A model generated the notes under the pieces. The model was not told the origin of the DNA, ran no database searches, and saw nothing but the letters and a program-made list of their open reading frames with translations. 64,000 nt of DNA, taken from assembly GCF_000422825.1 (NCBI RefSeq), contig NZ_KE383929.1, forward strand, positions 248,001 to 312,000. The letters run 5' to 3'. Each line of letters starts with the position of its first letter. Position 1 is the stretch's first letter. The position numbers and the translations under genes were made by a program. Positions 34,192 through 44,300 of this stretch are shown piece after piece. This DNA comes from Nocardioides insulae DSM 17944 (GTDB lineage Bacteria > Actinomycetota > Actinomycetes > Propionibacteriales > Nocardioidaceae).

Positions 34192-34288
34192 CACTCTCCG
34201 CCGAGTCGGCGTGCTGCGAGGGCCAGCCGTCGACAGCTACGCCCTCTCACCCGGGCCGCAGCCCGGTCCGGTCGGCCGATCGTGCCGA

Positions 34289-34672
34289 TCAGCTGACCAG
34301 CTGCTCCACGAGCCGCTGGAGCTCGGCCTCCGGGTCGGCGGCGACCCCGCCGTGCACCGGCCCGGGCTGGAGCACGGTGCTCTTCGGTGCACGGACGAAC
34401 CCGAACCGCTGCCCGAGGGGGTGCTGCGCCGCAGCCCCGCCGCGCGCATCGCCGGCACAGACCCCGTCGACGAACGCCAGCGCCTCGCACACCTGGTCGA
34501 CATCGAGGGTCGGGAAGGCGGCGGAGAGCCGGTCGGCCGAGACCCGCCACCCGACACGGAGGAAGCCGGCCGCCTCGCAGTAGAGCACCACGCCGACGTT
34601 GAGGAACTCCTCGCGGTCCACCCGTGGCACACAACGAAGCACGACGTACTGGTAGGACAGCCGCGCGCTCAT
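34289..34672 (-). CDS. DUF3037 family protein
   Basis: A 127-residue protein with the DUF3037 pattern YQYVVLRCVPRVDREEFLNVGVVLYC at the start and FGFVRAPKSTVLQPGPVHGG later. No enzymatic motif is known. Its ATG overlaps the TGA of the HipA-like kinase gene, and such pairs are recurrent, so the two probably act together. Whether it is a substrate, an inhibitor (as in a toxin-antitoxin pair) or an adaptor cannot be read from sequence. The gene is last in the minus-strand run that begins with the ABC transporter and recA. Confidence 0.85.
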   Translation of the reverse strand: MSARLSYQYVVLRCVPRVDREEFLNVGVVLYCEAAGFLRVGWRVSADRLSAAFPTLDVDQVCEALAFVDGVCAGDARGGAAAQHPLGQRFGFVRAPKSTVLQPGPVHGGVAADPEAELQRLVEQLVS

Positions 34673-35484
34673 GCCGAGACCTCCGCGACCGGGAGCCATT
34701 GCGAGGCCCGCAAGCGGGCCGTCAGGAAGCTGACGTACGCCGACCGCAGTGCCGCCGGGGTCTCGGCGCCGGGGACCGGCTCGAGCCACTCGTCTGGCAC
34801 GGTGGCCAGCACCTCGGCGAAGACCGACTCGTCCAACTGCCGGCGGATCTCCGCGTCGGCGGCGGGCAGCTGGTCAGCGTACTGCCGCAGCACGTGGTCA
34901 TCGGAGTTCCACGGCTGTTGCGCGAACCGCTCCGGTCCACCCTCCTTGGCCAGCGACCCGCCCTGCCAAGCGTGGTGGAAGTAGAGCGAGGCGCCGTGGT
35001 CGATGACCCACAGGTCTCCGTGCCACAGGAGCAGGTTGGGGTTGCGCCAGGACCGGTCGACGTTGGCGGTGAAGGCGTCCAGCCACAGCACCTTGGCCGG
35101 GTCTGCGCTACCGGGCCCGGGATCCCCGTCGTACCCGAAGGAGCCGGGGAGGAAGTCGATGCCGAGATTGAGGCCGGGGCTGGCATTGAGCAGATCCTGG
35201 ACCTCCTCGTCGGCTTCGTAGCGTGCGATCTCCGGGTCGAGGTCGAGGACCACCAGTCGCGGCGTGTGCAGCCCGATGCGTCGGGCCAGCTCACCCACGA
35301 TCACCTCGGCGACCAGCACCCGCACGCCCTGGCCGGCACCACGGAACTTGCACACATAGGTGCCCAGGTCATCGGCCTCCACGATCCCGGGGAGGCTTCC
35401 GCCCTCCCTGAGGGGCGTGACATAGCGCGTGACGCGCACCCGCGCGAGCCCATCCGCGCCGAGCTCGCCGAAGTCAGCAGTCAT
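34669..35484 (-). CDS. HipA-like protein kinase
   Basis: A 271-residue protein with a compact HipA/PI3K-like kinase fold. The probable catalytic segment is DAFTANVDRSWRNPNLLLW (D-R-x-x-x-N-P-N, matching HipA's catalytic Asp and Asn) and the metal-binding Asp is in LWVIDHGASLYFHH. The N-terminal part carries VCKFRGAGQGVRVLVAEVIVGELARRIG, where the Lys would contact ATP. HipA proper is ~440 residues with an N-terminal subdomain, so this is a shortened form. There is no HipB-type helix-turn-helix partner. Instead the gene is coupled by an ATGA overlap to a DUF3037 gene. It overlaps the upstream GNAT gene by 11 bp. GATACT six bases before the ATG could give it its own start. Confidence 0.82.
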   Translation of the reverse strand: MTADFGELGADGLARVRVTRYVTPLREGGSLPGIVEADDLGTYVCKFRGAGQGVRVLVAEVIVGELARRIGLHTPRLVVLDLDPEIARYEADEEVQDLLNASPGLNLGIDFLPGSFGYDGDPGPGSADPAKVLWLDAFTANVDRSWRNPNLLLWHGDLWVIDHGASLYFHHAWQGGSLAKEGGPERFAQQPWNSDDHVLRQYADQLPAADAEIRRQLDESVFAEVLATVPDEWLEPVPGAETPAALRSAYVSFLTARLRASQWLPVAEVSA

Positions 35485-36214
35485 GGCGCGAGTATCCCAG
35501 TGTGTCCTCCCCGCCGAGCACTCGGACCACGTCGAAGGTGTGCCCGACCACCGTGCTCACCGAGCCGTCGGGCTCCGGTTCGTCGAACCACACCTCCTCG
35601 GTGAAGCCCAGCTTGCGCAGCACCCGCCGGGAGGCGAGGTTGCGATGATCCGGCGCGGCGAAGAACGAGCGTGCCCCCGGATGGCGCTCGCGCGCATGCC
35701 GGCACCAGTGCGAGAGGATCCGGGTGCCGAGCCCACCTCCGACCATCGCCGGGGGTCCGATCGCGTAGTCGAGACCCAGCGAGTCCGGATCGTGGGTGAG
35801 GACCGGATAGTCCGGATGATCGCGGAGCAGGTAGTCCTGACAGAACCCGACCGACCTTCCGTTGGCCTCGACGACCCACAGATCGGTGCCGCTGCCGGCG
35901 CGTAGGTCTGGGGCGTAGCGCTGGGTGATGTTGGCCAGGGTGGGCTCGCCGTCGACGCCGAACCACCGCCGAACGTGCGGTTGGGCGAGCCAGCCCGCCA
36001 GCACCCGCAGGTCGCCGGTGACCATCGGCCGCAGCGCCACCCGGGGCTCGGGATCGGCGCTGAATTCCTTCACCTCGCCGGAGAGATCCATCGCCCAGAC
36101 CGCCGCCGCCGGGCTCCCCGAGATGCGGCCGGCAGCGGCGTACCAGCTCTCCCCCGGCTCCGCCGTGCCGGTACGCCACCTGCCGTCGACCCGCACCTGC
36201 ACGGGGACGGTCAC
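35474..36214 (-). CDS. GNAT-family N-acetyltransferase
   Basis: A ~246-residue protein. The C-terminal ~170 residues are a GNAT domain of the type shared by RimJ and aminoglycoside 6'-acetyltransferases: VALRPMVTGDLRVLAGWLAQPHVRRWFG, then LDYAIGPPAMVGGGLGTRILSHWCRHA with the acetyl-CoA loop and FFAAPDHRNLASRRVLRKLGF. The N-terminal ~60 residues (VPVQVRVDGRWRTGTAEPGESWYAAAGR) are a separate small domain. The substrate is unknown; chromosomal location in the recA-recX run speaks against a dedicated resistance gene. I chose GTG 36214, 23 bp after the recX stop; an upstream start would overlap recX. Confidence 0.82.
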   Translation of the reverse strand: MTVPVQVRVDGRWRTGTAEPGESWYAAAGRISGSPAAAVWAMDLSGEVKEFSADPEPRVALRPMVTGDLRVLAGWLAQPHVRRWFGVDGEPTLANITQRYAPDLRAGSGTDLWVVEANGRSVGFCQDYLLRDHPDYPVLTHDPDSLGLDYAIGPPAMVGGGLGTRILSHWCRHARERHPGARSFFAAPDHRNLASRRVLRKLGFTEEVWFDEPEPDGSVSTVVGHTFDVVRVLGGEDTLGYSRHDC

Positions 36215-36236
36215 GAGCCGATCTCTCGCTCGGTGC

Positions 36237-36983
36237 TCACAGCCCCGATTCAAGCATCCCCTCGTCAGGGTCGGCGTCGACCTCCTCGCGGACGATGGCG
36301 TACGCCACCCCGGGCGAATAGCCCTTGCGAGCGAGCATCCCCACGAGTCGACGGACCTTGACCTGCTGATCCAGCCGGTGCATCGTCCGGAGCTTCTTGC
36401 GGACCAGGGCTCGCCCCGCCTCCCGCTCGTCGTCAGGATCGAGCTCGTCGAGCGCGGCTCGGGCGACCTCGTCGGAGACGCCCTTGCGCCGAAGCTCCTG
36501 TGCCAGGGCTCTGCGCGCCAACCCCTTGCCTGATTGGCGACCGCTCACCCAGGCCCGGGCGAAGGCTGCGTCGTCGATCAGCCCGACCTCCTCGAAGCGG
36601 TCGAGCAGGGCCGTCGCGATCTCATCGGGGATCTCGCGCTGGGCCAGCTTGTCGGCCAACTGCCGGCGGCTGCGGGCCTGAGCGGTCAGCTGATCGAGCA
36701 GGATCTTGCGCCCCCGAGCCTCCTCGTCCGTGGGTGCCGCCGCCGGTGCGGGTTGGGCTCGCCCGGCCCGACCCCGGGAACCCGACTTCGCCCTGCCGGT
36801 CCGATCACCGCTGCGCCGGGAGCGATCCGCTGCCGGACGGTCAGCGGTGTCGCCAGTGCCTCGAGTCCAGGCCTCGACGCCGCTGGTGACGTCGCCGAGC
36901 CACGCTGGGGGTGGCCCGGACGACGCCCACGGGTCTGCCTCGCCCTGCCAGGGATCAGAAGGAGTCGACGCCGATCGGCTCAT
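36237..36983 (-). CDS. recX: recombination regulatory protein RecX
   Basis: RecX binds RecA filaments and restrains their activity. The 248-residue protein has a disordered, charged N-terminus (~1-90: [11 protein letters not shown]...[21 protein letters not shown]) followed by the three-helix repeats: [56 protein letters not shown] and [25 protein letters not shown]. The start ATG 36983 lies inside the recA 3' end (29-bp overlap), the usual actinobacterial recA-recX coupling. The long N-terminal tail makes it bigger than E. coli RecX (166) but normal for this group. Confidence 0.93.
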   Translation of the reverse strand: MSRSASTPSDPWQGEADPWASSGPPPAWLGDVTSGVEAWTRGTGDTADRPAADRSRRSGDRTGRAKSGSRGRAGRAQPAPAAAPTDEEARGRKILLDQLTAQARSRRQLADKLAQREIPDEIATALLDRFEEVGLIDDAAFARAWVSGRQSGKGLARRALAQELRRKGVSDEVARAALDELDPDDEREAGRALVRKKLRTMHRLDQQVKVRRLVGMLARKGYSPGVAYAIVREEVDADPDEGMLESGL

Positions 36984-38001
36984 CGGAGAGCTCCTCGCCG
37001 TCCACTGTCGGTCCGACCCCGAGCTTCTCGAGGATCTTCTTCTCCAGCTCGTTGGCGAGGTCGGGGTTGTCGGAGAGGAACTTGCGCGCATTCTCCTTGC
37101 CCTGGCCGAGCTGATCGCCCTCGTAGGTGTACCAAGCGCCCGCCTTGCGGACCAGGCCAGCTTCGACACCGACGTCGATCAGCCCGCCCTCGCGGCTGAT
37201 GCCCTTGCCGTACATGATGTCGAACTCCGCCTGCTTGAACGGCGGGGCCACCTTGTTCTTCACGACCTTGACCCGGGTGCGGTTGCCCACGACCTCCTGG
37301 CCGTCCTTGAGCGACTCGATCCGGCGCACGTCGAGACGCACCGAGGAGTAGAACTTCAGCGCCCGGCCACCGGTGGTGGTCTCCGGCGAACCGAACATCA
37401 CGCCGATCTTCTCCCGAAGCTGGTTGATGAAGATCGCCGTGGTGCCCGCGCCGTTCAGAGCGCCGGTCATCTTCCGCAGGGCCTGGCTCATCAGCCGCGC
37501 CTGAAGGCCCACGTGGCTGTCGCCCATCTCGCCCTCGATCTCCGCCCGCGGGACCAGTGCGGCCACCGAGTCGATCACGATCAGATCCAGCGCGCCCGAC
37601 CGGATCAGCATGTCGGCGATCTCCAGCGCCTGCTCCCCCGAGTCGGGCTGGCTGACCAGCAGGGCGTCGGTGTCGACGCCCAGATTCTTCGCATAGTCCG
37701 GGTCGAGTGCGTGCTCGGCGTCGATGAAGGCCACGATGCCGCCGGCCCGCTGGGCGTTGGCCACCGCATGCAGGGCCACCGTGGTCTTACCCGAGGACTC
37801 CGGACCGTAGATCTCCACGACCCGGCCCCGAGGCAACCCGCCCAGGCCCAGAGCCACGTCGAGCGCGATCGCTCCGGTCGGGATGATCTCCAGCGGCGCA
37901 CGGGCCTCATCGCCCAGCCGCATCACCGACCCCTTGCCGAATGACTTCTCGATGTTGGCGAGTGCAGCGTCTAGCGCCTTCTCGCGGTCACCACCAGCCA
38001 T
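36955..38001 (-). CDS. recA: recombinase A
   Basis: RecA forms filaments on single-stranded DNA, drives strand exchange and triggers LexA cleavage. The 348-residue protein has Walker [14 protein letters not shown] (~66-78), the Walker B region [21 protein letters not shown], the DNA-binding loops ([44 protein letters not shown]) and an acidic C-terminus. ATG 38001 has GGAAGGAAC six bases upstream; codons further up (to 38067) add a non-conserved Lys/Arg stretch. An SOS box lies 155 bp upstream. There is no intein, unlike the M. tuberculosis gene. Confidence 0.98.
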   Translation of the reverse strand: MAGGDREKALDAALANIEKSFGKGSVMRLGDEARAPLEIIPTGAIALDVALGLGGLPRGRVVEIYGPESSGKTTVALHAVANAQRAGGIVAFIDAEHALDPDYAKNLGVDTDALLVSQPDSGEQALEIADMLIRSGALDLIVIDSVAALVPRAEIEGEMGDSHVGLQARLMSQALRKMTGALNGAGTTAIFINQLREKIGVMFGSPETTTGGRALKFYSSVRLDVRRIESLKDGQEVVGNRTRVKVVKNKVAPPFKQAEFDIMYGKGISREGGLIDVGVEAGLVRKAGAWYTYEGDQLGQGKENARKFLSDNPDLANELEKKILEKLGVGPTVDGEELSDEPIGVDSF

Positions 38002-38154
38002 GATGTTCCTTCCCTCGGACCCCTTGGCCCCGGTCGTCTTAGCTTTTCGTCGTGTCGTCGCCATCAATCCTGGACGCTAGAGGAGGCCACCGACAGTCTT
38101 GGAACGGAGCCTGTGGATGAGGCCCGCGGATGTGCGATACACCGCCACCTTAGC

Positions 38155-38170
38155 CCGAACAGATGTTCGA
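38155..38170. promoter_or_regulatory. LexA SOS box of recA
   Basis: CCGAACAGATGTTCGA carries the CGAAC-N4-GTTCG consensus upstream of recA on the minus strand. It is the same sequence, but for one base, as the box before the small gene at 28199-28567. Confidence 0.92.
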
Positions 38171-38365
38171 TCCAGGTTGGTCGTGGTGGCGTGTTGCGAA
38201 CGCCGCACAGGCCAGGTCCAGACCCGGAACCAGGCCAGGACGAGAGCACGACCAGACCCCGGGCGATCGGGATCCGACCGATCGACTCCGGGAGGTCCAT
38301 CGACGATCACTCGCGGTCAGCACTCGCGGTCAGCAGCGCGGGGACCGGTCAGGGGGCAGCAACGC
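38171..38365. other. gene-free stretch upstream of the recA SOS box
   Basis: I see no gene in this ~195-bp part of the 364-bp gap between recA and the DUF3046 gene. It holds a tandem duplication of CACTCGCGGTCAG (38306-38331). Confidence 0.6.
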
Positions 38366-38560
38366 TCAGCGTTCGCTGGCCGGCAGGTCGAGGGCGGTGT
38401 GGACGGCACGCCAGACCTCCTTGGGCGCGTGGCCCGCGTCGAGGGCCTCGCGGACCGTACGTCCGCCCAGGGCGGCGAGCACCTGCTGGTCGGCCCAGAC
38501 CCCGGCGTACCCGGGTGACAGGGCGCCCTCCATCCGGGCCCAGAACTCGGTGTGACGCAT
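38366..38560 (-). CDS. DUF3046 family small protein
   Basis: A 64-residue actinobacterial protein with the family pattern MRHTEFWARMEGALSPGYAG at the start and TVREALDAGHAPKEVWRAVHTALDLP at the end. Genes of this family typically lie just before recA, as here. Function unknown; its helical, charged nature suggests a small DNA- or protein-binding factor. GGGGAGGGGCG directly before the ATG is the ribosome binding site. It is downstream of the ABC transporter genes on the same strand and upstream of the recA SOS box, so it is outside direct SOS control. Confidence 0.88.
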   Translation of the reverse strand: MRHTEFWARMEGALSPGYAGVWADQQVLAALGGRTVREALDAGHAPKEVWRAVHTALDLPASER

Positions 38561-38643
38561 CGCCCCTCCCCAGATGGTCCTCGACGGCGGCCAGCATGCC
38601 ACGGAACCCCGGTCCGAGCCCGCATCGGGAGCCTGGGGACCGC

Positions 38644-39456
38644 TCAGGTGAGCAGCAGGGTGTCTAGTCGCCGGCGCACCAGGACCAACCCGACCGCGGC
38701 CATCGCCGCGAGGTAGAGGACAGAGACGGCCGAATCCCAGGACAGGGCACCGGTGGTGAGTTCCCGGCAGAGCACCACCCCTCGGTAGAGCGGGGTGACC
38801 TCCACGATCCAGCGCAGCCAATCGGGGAAGGTCGTCACCGGGAAGAAGGTGGCGGAGAACAGGAACATCGGGAGGGTCGCCAGAGTGATGTACTCGAAGT
38901 GCTGCCAACTGGTGAAGTAGGTGGTCAGTGCCATGCACACCGCGCCGAAGGCGGCCCCGATCAGCAGAGTCGCCGGCACCGCGGCCAACGCCCACCACGA
39001 GTCGACCAGCCCCATCAGGAGCATCACCACGAGGAAGGCCGCCGAGTAGATCCCGCCGCGCAGCAGTGACCAGGTGAGTTCACCGCGCGCCACATCTCCG
39101 GTGGTCATCGGGGTCGCGAGGATCTGATCGAACAGCTTGAGATAGCGGATCTTGAAGAAGAAGTTGTACGTCGAGTCGAGGACCGCGCCGTTCATCGCCG
39201 AGGCCGCCAGCATCCCGGGCGCGACGAAATCGGCGTAGGCGATCTCCTCACCGTTGAGTTCGAAACCGGAGACCAGCGACCCCACTCCAATGCCGATCGA
39301 GAGGAGGTAGAAGAGCGGCTCGAAGAACCCGGTGAGGAAGACCAGCCAGGCCCGGCGGTAGGAGAGGAAATTGCGATGGACCAACAGGCCGGTGGCCTGG
39401 ACCGGCCCCGGCGATCGGGCGATCGAACGTCCGGCGGCCGCGGAGAGCACCGGCAT
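38644..39456 (-). CDS. ABC-2 type transporter permease (second subunit)
   Basis: A 270-residue integral membrane subunit of the ABC-2 (NodJ/DrrB-like) class with six predicted helices: RAWLVFLTGFFEPLFYLLSIG, IYSAAFLVVMLLMGL, VPATLLIGAAFGAVCMALT, LATLPMFLFSATFFPVTTFP and a last helix AVSVLYLAAMAAVGLVLV. The segment MFLFSATFFPVTTFPDWLRWIVEVTPLYRGV is the ABC-2 signature. The start ATG overlaps the stop of the preceding permease gene. Two permeases plus one ATPase suggest a heterodimeric exporter for a hydrophobic or polyketide-like compound; the substrate is unknown. Confidence 0.9.
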   Translation of the reverse strand: MPVLSAAAGRSIARSPGPVQATGLLVHRNFLSYRRAWLVFLTGFFEPLFYLLSIGIGVGSLVSGFELNGEEIAYADFVAPGMLAASAMNGAVLDSTYNFFFKIRYLKLFDQILATPMTTGDVARGELTWSLLRGGIYSAAFLVVMLLMGLVDSWWALAAVPATLLIGAAFGAVCMALTTYFTSWQHFEYITLATLPMFLFSATFFPVTTFPDWLRWIVEVTPLYRGVVLCRELTTGALSWDSAVSVLYLAAMAAVGLVLVRRRLDTLLLT

Positions 39457-40280
39457 CAGGTCATCATCCTCCGGGTCAACTGCCGCACCGACAGGTGCCA
39501 CCCGACCACCGCGAACGCCGTCAGAAAGGCCAGATGCACCAGGGTGGCCAGGGGCTCGAACGTGCCGAGGCTCAGCATCCGGGTCAGGTCGACGCCGTGC
39601 CACAGCGGGGTGAACCTGGCCGCGACCTCCAGCGGGACGGGGAGGTTGGCCACCGGGAAGAAGGCACCCGAGAACAGGAACATCGGGATCATGCCCAGCC
39701 GGAACACGGGTGCGAATCCGACGTCGGTCTTCAGACTCACGGCGTAGGCGTAGAGCGGCGTGGCGAACGCGGCCCCGATCAACACCTGCACCAGCCAGGC
39801 ACCGAGCGCACCGCCCACACCTGCATAGACACCGAACAGTGCCATCACGGCGGTGAACACCGCCCCGGAGACGGCGACGCGGAGGAGCATGAAGCCCACG
39901 TGGGCGAGCACCACCGAGCCGATGCCGAGTGGGCTGGCGACCATGGAGAAGTAGGCCTTGTCCCAGATGATCTTGCCGAGAACGGGGTAGCTGGCCTCGC
40001 CGAAGACCGTCGTCATGCTGTGTGCGGCCAACAGGCCCGGGGCCACGAAGGCCAAATAGGAGCCCGCCCCCTCGAGGCTGTCGTCGGACGCGTCGACGAA
40101 CCCGCCCAGCAGCACGCCCATAGCCACGACGTAGAGCAGCGGCTCGACGAAGGACGAGATGACGCTCCCCTTCCAGGTACGGCGGTAGCTGATCGCCCAG
40201 AAGTCGGCCAGCCGCCAGGCTCCTTCCAGGACGGTGCGAGGGGCGGCCGCGCGCGGTCCGTCCGCGGAGATCTCCGTCAT
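39456..40280 (-). CDS. ABC-2 type transporter permease (first subunit)
   Basis: A 274-residue paralogue of the following gene with the same topology: SSFVEPLLYVVAMGVLLGGF, LAFVAPGLLAAHSMTTVFG, VAVSGAVFTAVMALFGVYAG and the signature MIPMFLFSGAFFPVANLPVPLEVAARFTPLWHGV. It begins 12 bp after the ATPase stop and overlaps the second permease by ATGA, so the three genes form one operon. The similarity of the two permeases points to an old duplication. Confidence 0.9.
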   Translation of the reverse strand: MTEISADGPRAAAPRTVLEGAWRLADFWAISYRRTWKGSVISSFVEPLLYVVAMGVLLGGFVDASDDSLEGAGSYLAFVAPGLLAAHSMTTVFGEASYPVLGKIIWDKAYFSMVASPLGIGSVVLAHVGFMLLRVAVSGAVFTAVMALFGVYAGVGGALGAWLVQVLIGAAFATPLYAYAVSLKTDVGFAPVFRLGMIPMFLFSGAFFPVANLPVPLEVAARFTPLWHGVDLTRMLSLGTFEPLATLVHLAFLTAFAVVGWHLSVRQLTRRMMT

Positions 40281-40292
40281 GGCGGGCGGCCC

Positions 40293-41222
40293 TCAGTCCA
40301 CCAGGGTCCGGCCGGTGAGGCGCAGGAAGACGTCCTCCAGGGTGGCCCGTCGCACCAGCGTGACCAACGGCGTGAGGCCACGCTCGTGGACGCCGGCGAC
40401 GACGCTCTCGCCGTCGTCGCTGTACATCAGGAGCCGGTCCGGCAGGACCTCGACCCGCTTGGCCAGGTCACGGACCTGCTCGGCCAGTGCCTCGTGCTGT
40501 CCGACCCCGAACCGGAGCTCGGCCACCTCCCGTGTCGAGAACTGCTCGATCAGCCCGAGGGGCGACCCCTCGGCCGCGATCCGACCCTTGTCCATCACCA
40601 CCAGGCGGTCGGTGAGCTGCTCGGCCTCGTCCATGTAGTGCGTGGTCAGGATGAGGGTGACTCCCTGCTGTTTGAGGCGGAACAGGCGATCCCAGATGAC
40701 ATGCCGGGCCTGCGGATCGAGCCCGGTCGTGGGCTCGTCGAGGATCAGGATCTCCGGCCGGTTGATCAGGCTGCGCGCGATGGTGAGCCGCCGCTTCATG
40801 CCGCCGGAGAGGTGGTCGACCACGGTAGTCGCCTTCTCGGTGAGCTGGGCGAACTCCAGCAGCTCGTCCACCCGTGCCCGGACCTCCCGGCGCGGCAGTC
40901 CGAAGTAGCGACCGTAGACGTAGAGGTTCTCCCGGACGTTGAGCTCGGTGTCGAGGGTGTCCTCCTGGGGACACACGCCGATCCTGGCCCGGATCTCGGG
41001 ACCGTCGGTGGCCGGATCCAGGCCGAGGATCCGGAGCTCGCCGGCACTCACCGGACTGACCGCGCTGATCATCCGCATGGTGCTGGACTTGCCGGCGCCG
41101 TTGGGCCCCAGGAAGCCGAACGCCTCGCCACGCTGCACGGACACGTCGATGCCCCGGACGGCCTCGACCTCGCCGAAGGACTTGCGCACCCCGCGCGCCG
41201 AGATCATCAGCTCTGCCGACAT
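40293..41222 (-). CDS. ABC transporter ATP-binding protein (NodI/DrrA-like)
   Basis: A 309-residue ATPase driving the two ABC-2 permeases. It has Walker [19 protein letters not shown]-loop [15 protein letters not shown], signature [16 protein letters not shown], Walker [13 protein letters not shown] and H-loop [15 protein letters not shown]. The C-terminal ~80 residues ([20 protein letters not shown]...[14 protein letters not shown]) match the extension of the DrrA/NodI class, typical of drug or lipo-oligosaccharide exporters. ATG 41222 follows TAGAGT by eight bases. It is divergent from lhr. Confidence 0.92.
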   Translation of the reverse strand: MSAELMISARGVRKSFGEVEAVRGIDVSVQRGEAFGFLGPNGAGKSSTMRMISAVSPVSAGELRILGLDPATDGPEIRARIGVCPQEDTLDTELNVRENLYVYGRYFGLPRREVRARVDELLEFAQLTEKATTVVDHLSGGMKRRLTIARSLINRPEILILDEPTTGLDPQARHVIWDRLFRLKQQGVTLILTTHYMDEAEQLTDRLVVMDKGRIAAEGSPLGLIEQFSTREVAELRFGVGQHEALAEQVRDLAKRVEVLPDRLLMYSDDGESVVAGVHERGLTPLVTLVRRATLEDVFLRLTGRTLVD

Positions 41223-41230
41223 GTAGCGAG

Positions 41231-41236
41231 ACTCTA
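41231..41236 (-). promoter_or_regulatory. -10 box of leaderless ABC operon promoter
   Basis: The minus strand reads TAGAGT eight bases before ATG 41222. Confidence 0.45.
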
Positions 41237-41373
41237 GGGCCGCTCGCCGACAGTCCGCGACGCGGAATCTCACCTGGCCCACGAGAGTCCCCGCCGATCT
41301 GGCCGTCCGGACCGTCAACCCGGACTGTCAACCCGGGCCGACCGATCCCTCCGAGACTGTCGGTGCCGACTGC

Positions 41374-41379
41374 CAGGAT
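41374..41379 (+). promoter_or_regulatory. -10-like box of lhr
   Basis: CAGGAT is followed by six bases and ATG 41386, with no ribosome binding site; it is consistent with leaderless transcription. Confidence 0.45.
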
Positions 41380-41385
41380 GTCTCC

Positions 41386-44300
41386 ATGACCGATCCGCTC
41401 GCTCGCTTCAGCGAACCCACCCGGGAGTGGTTCTCGGCGGCGTTCGCGAGCCCCACCGCCGCGCAGTCCGGCGCGTGGGAGGCGATCAGCGCAGGTCGGC
41501 ACGCACTGGTGGTGGCCCCGACCGGCTCGGGCAAGACCCTGAGCGCGTTCTTGTGGTCGATCGACCGACTGCTCACCACTCCTCCACCGGAGGCGACCCC
41601 GCCGAGCACCAGGGTTCTCTACGTGTCCCCGCTCAAGGCGCTGGCGGTCGACGTCGAGCGCAACCTGCGGGCGCCCCTCACCGGCATCCGGCACACCGCC
41701 GAGCGGCTGGGCGCCGAGTTGCCGCAGGTGCGGGTGGGCGTCCGGTCCGGTGACACCCCCGCCAGTGAGCGGCGGCGATTCGCCACCCATCCGCCCGAGA
41801 TCCTGATCACCACCCCGGAGTCGCTCTTCCTGCTGCTCACCAGCCGGGCGCGCGAGGCTCTGCAGGGGGTGGAGACCGTCATCCTCGACGAGGTGCATGC
41901 GGTGGCGGGCACCAAGCGTGGCGCGCACCTCGCGCTCACCCTGGAGCGCCTCGACGCCATGTTGCCGCAGCCTGCCCAGCGGATCGGGCTCTCCGCGACC
42001 GTGCGGCCGGTGGAGGAGGTGGCGCGCTTCCTCGGCGGCACGGCTCCCGTCGCGCTGGTCACCCCGGCCAGCGAGAAGCGCTGGGATCTCAGCGTGGCGG
42101 TGCCGGTGCCCGACATGACCGAGCTCGACAACGACGAGCGCTCCATCTGGCCGCACGTCGAGGAGCGGATCGCCGGGCTCATCCGGGAGCATCGCTCAAC
42201 CATCGTCTTCGCCAACTCGCGCCGGCTGGCGGAGCGGCTGACGGCTCGGCTCAACGAGATCGCCACCGAGCAGGCGGGCACCGAGACGGTGCTGGCCAAG
42301 TCGCACCACGGGTCGGTCTCCAAGGAGCAGCGGGCGCTCATCGAGGACGACCTGAAGCGCGGCCGTCTCCCCGCGGTGGTCGCCACCAGCAGTCTCGAGC
42401 TGGGCATCGACATGGGCGCAGTCGACCTGGTCGTGCAGATCGAGTCACCGCCGTCGGTGGCGAGTGCCCTCCAGCGGGTCGGCCGCGCCGGTCACCAGGT
42501 GGGCGAGGTCTCCCGCGGGGTGCTGTTCCCCAAGCACCGCGCCGACCTCGCCCCGACCGCGGTGGCCGTGGATCGGATGCGCACCGGTGCGATCGAGGCG
42601 CTCAGGGTGCCCGCCAACCCGCTCGATGTCCTGGCCCAGCAACTCGTCGCCCTGACCGCGCTGGAGGAGTGGCCGGTCGAGGATCTGTTCACCTTGGTAC
42701 GCCGGTCGGCGCCGTTCGCGCGGCTCCCCCGGAGCGCCTTCGACGCGACCCTGGATCTGCTGGCCGGGCGCTATCCCAGCGACGAGTTCGCCGAGCTGCG
42801 ACCCCGAGTCGTCTGGGACCGAGTCACCGGCCTGGTCAGTGGCCGGCCGGGTGCCCAGCGTCTGGCGGTCACCAGCGGCGGCACGATTCCCGACCGCGGC
42901 CTGTTCGGCGTCTACCTCGTCGGTGCCGAGCAGGGCCGCCGGGTGGGTGAGCTCGACGAGGAGATGGTCTACGAGTCCAGAGTGGGTGACGTGTTCGCCC
43001 TGGGAGCCAGCAGTTGGCGGATCGAGGACATCACCCATGACCGGGTGCTGGTCTCGCCCGCACCGGGGATCCCCGGCCGGCTGCCGTTCTGGAAGGGTGA
43101 CACGCTGGGCCGGCCGGCGGAGCTGGGCGCCGCGGTGGGCGCCTTCGGCCGTGAGCTGGCCGCCATGCCTCGAGCCGAGGCCGAGCAGCGGGCGGGCGAT
43201 CTGGGGCTGGATGCGTGGGCGGCCGGCAACCTGGTCTCCTATCTGCACGAGCAGGGCGAGGCGACGGGCACCGTCCCGAGTGACACCTCGCTGGTGGTCG
43301 AGCGCTTCAGGGACGAGCTGGGCGACTGGCGGCTGGTGGTCCACTCCCCCTACGGCACGCCGGTGCACGCACCCTGGGCGCTGGCGGTCAACGCCCGCCT
43401 CCGGGAGCGGTACGGGCTCGACGGCCAGGCGGTGGCCTCCGACGACGGCATCGTGATCCGGGTCCCGGACACCGAGGCCGAGCCGCCGGGCGCCGAGGTG
43501 GTGGTGCTCTCCCCCGAGGAGATCGAGGGTCTGGTCACCCGCGAGATCGGCGGCTCGGCGCTGTTCGCCAGCCGGTTCCGGGAGTGCGCGGCCCGGGCGC
43601 TCCTCCTGCCGCGCCGGCATCCCGGGCGACGGAGTCCGCTCTGGCAGCAGCGGCAGCGATCCGCGGCACTGTTGGAGGTCGCCGCCCGCTATCCCTCCTT
43701 CCCGATCGTGCTCGAGGCGGTGCGGGAGTGCCTCCAGGACGTCTATGACCTCCCCGCGCTGGTCGACCTGCTGAGCCGGATCGAGCGTCGTGAGGTGCGG
43801 GTCATCGAGGTGGCCACCAGCCAGCCCTCCCCCTACGCCCGCAGCCTGCTGTTCGGCTACGTAGCCGAGTTCATGTACGAGGGCGATTCCCCGCTGGCCG
43901 AGCGCAGGGCGGCCGCGCTCGCCCTGGACCAGGGCCTGCTGGCCGAGTTGCTGGGTCGGGCCGAACTGCGCGAACTCCTCGATCCCGACGTGCTGCACGA
44001 GCTGGAGGGACAGCTCCAACGCATCGTGCCCGACCGGCGGATCCGCGACGCCGAGGGGCTGGCCGATCTGCTCCGTCTCCTCGGCCCTCTGACCACCGTC
44101 GAGGTCCTCGCCCGTACCACCGAGTCGGACGCCGTCCCGGGGTGGGTCGACGCGCTGGTCACCTCCCGGCGAGTGGTTCAGGTGAGGATGGCCGGTGAAG
44201 AACGCTGGGCGGTCATCGAGGATGTCGGTCGGCTCCGCGACGGGCTGGGCGTCCCGGTCCCCCCGGGCATCCCTGCGGCGTTCACCGAGCCGGTCGCGGA

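Noticed and set aside
35474..36214. aminoglycoside resistance acetyltransferase
   Set aside because: It has the GNAT domain shared with AAC(6') enzymes, but it is a chromosomal gene in the recA-recX run with an added N-terminal domain and no sign of transfer.
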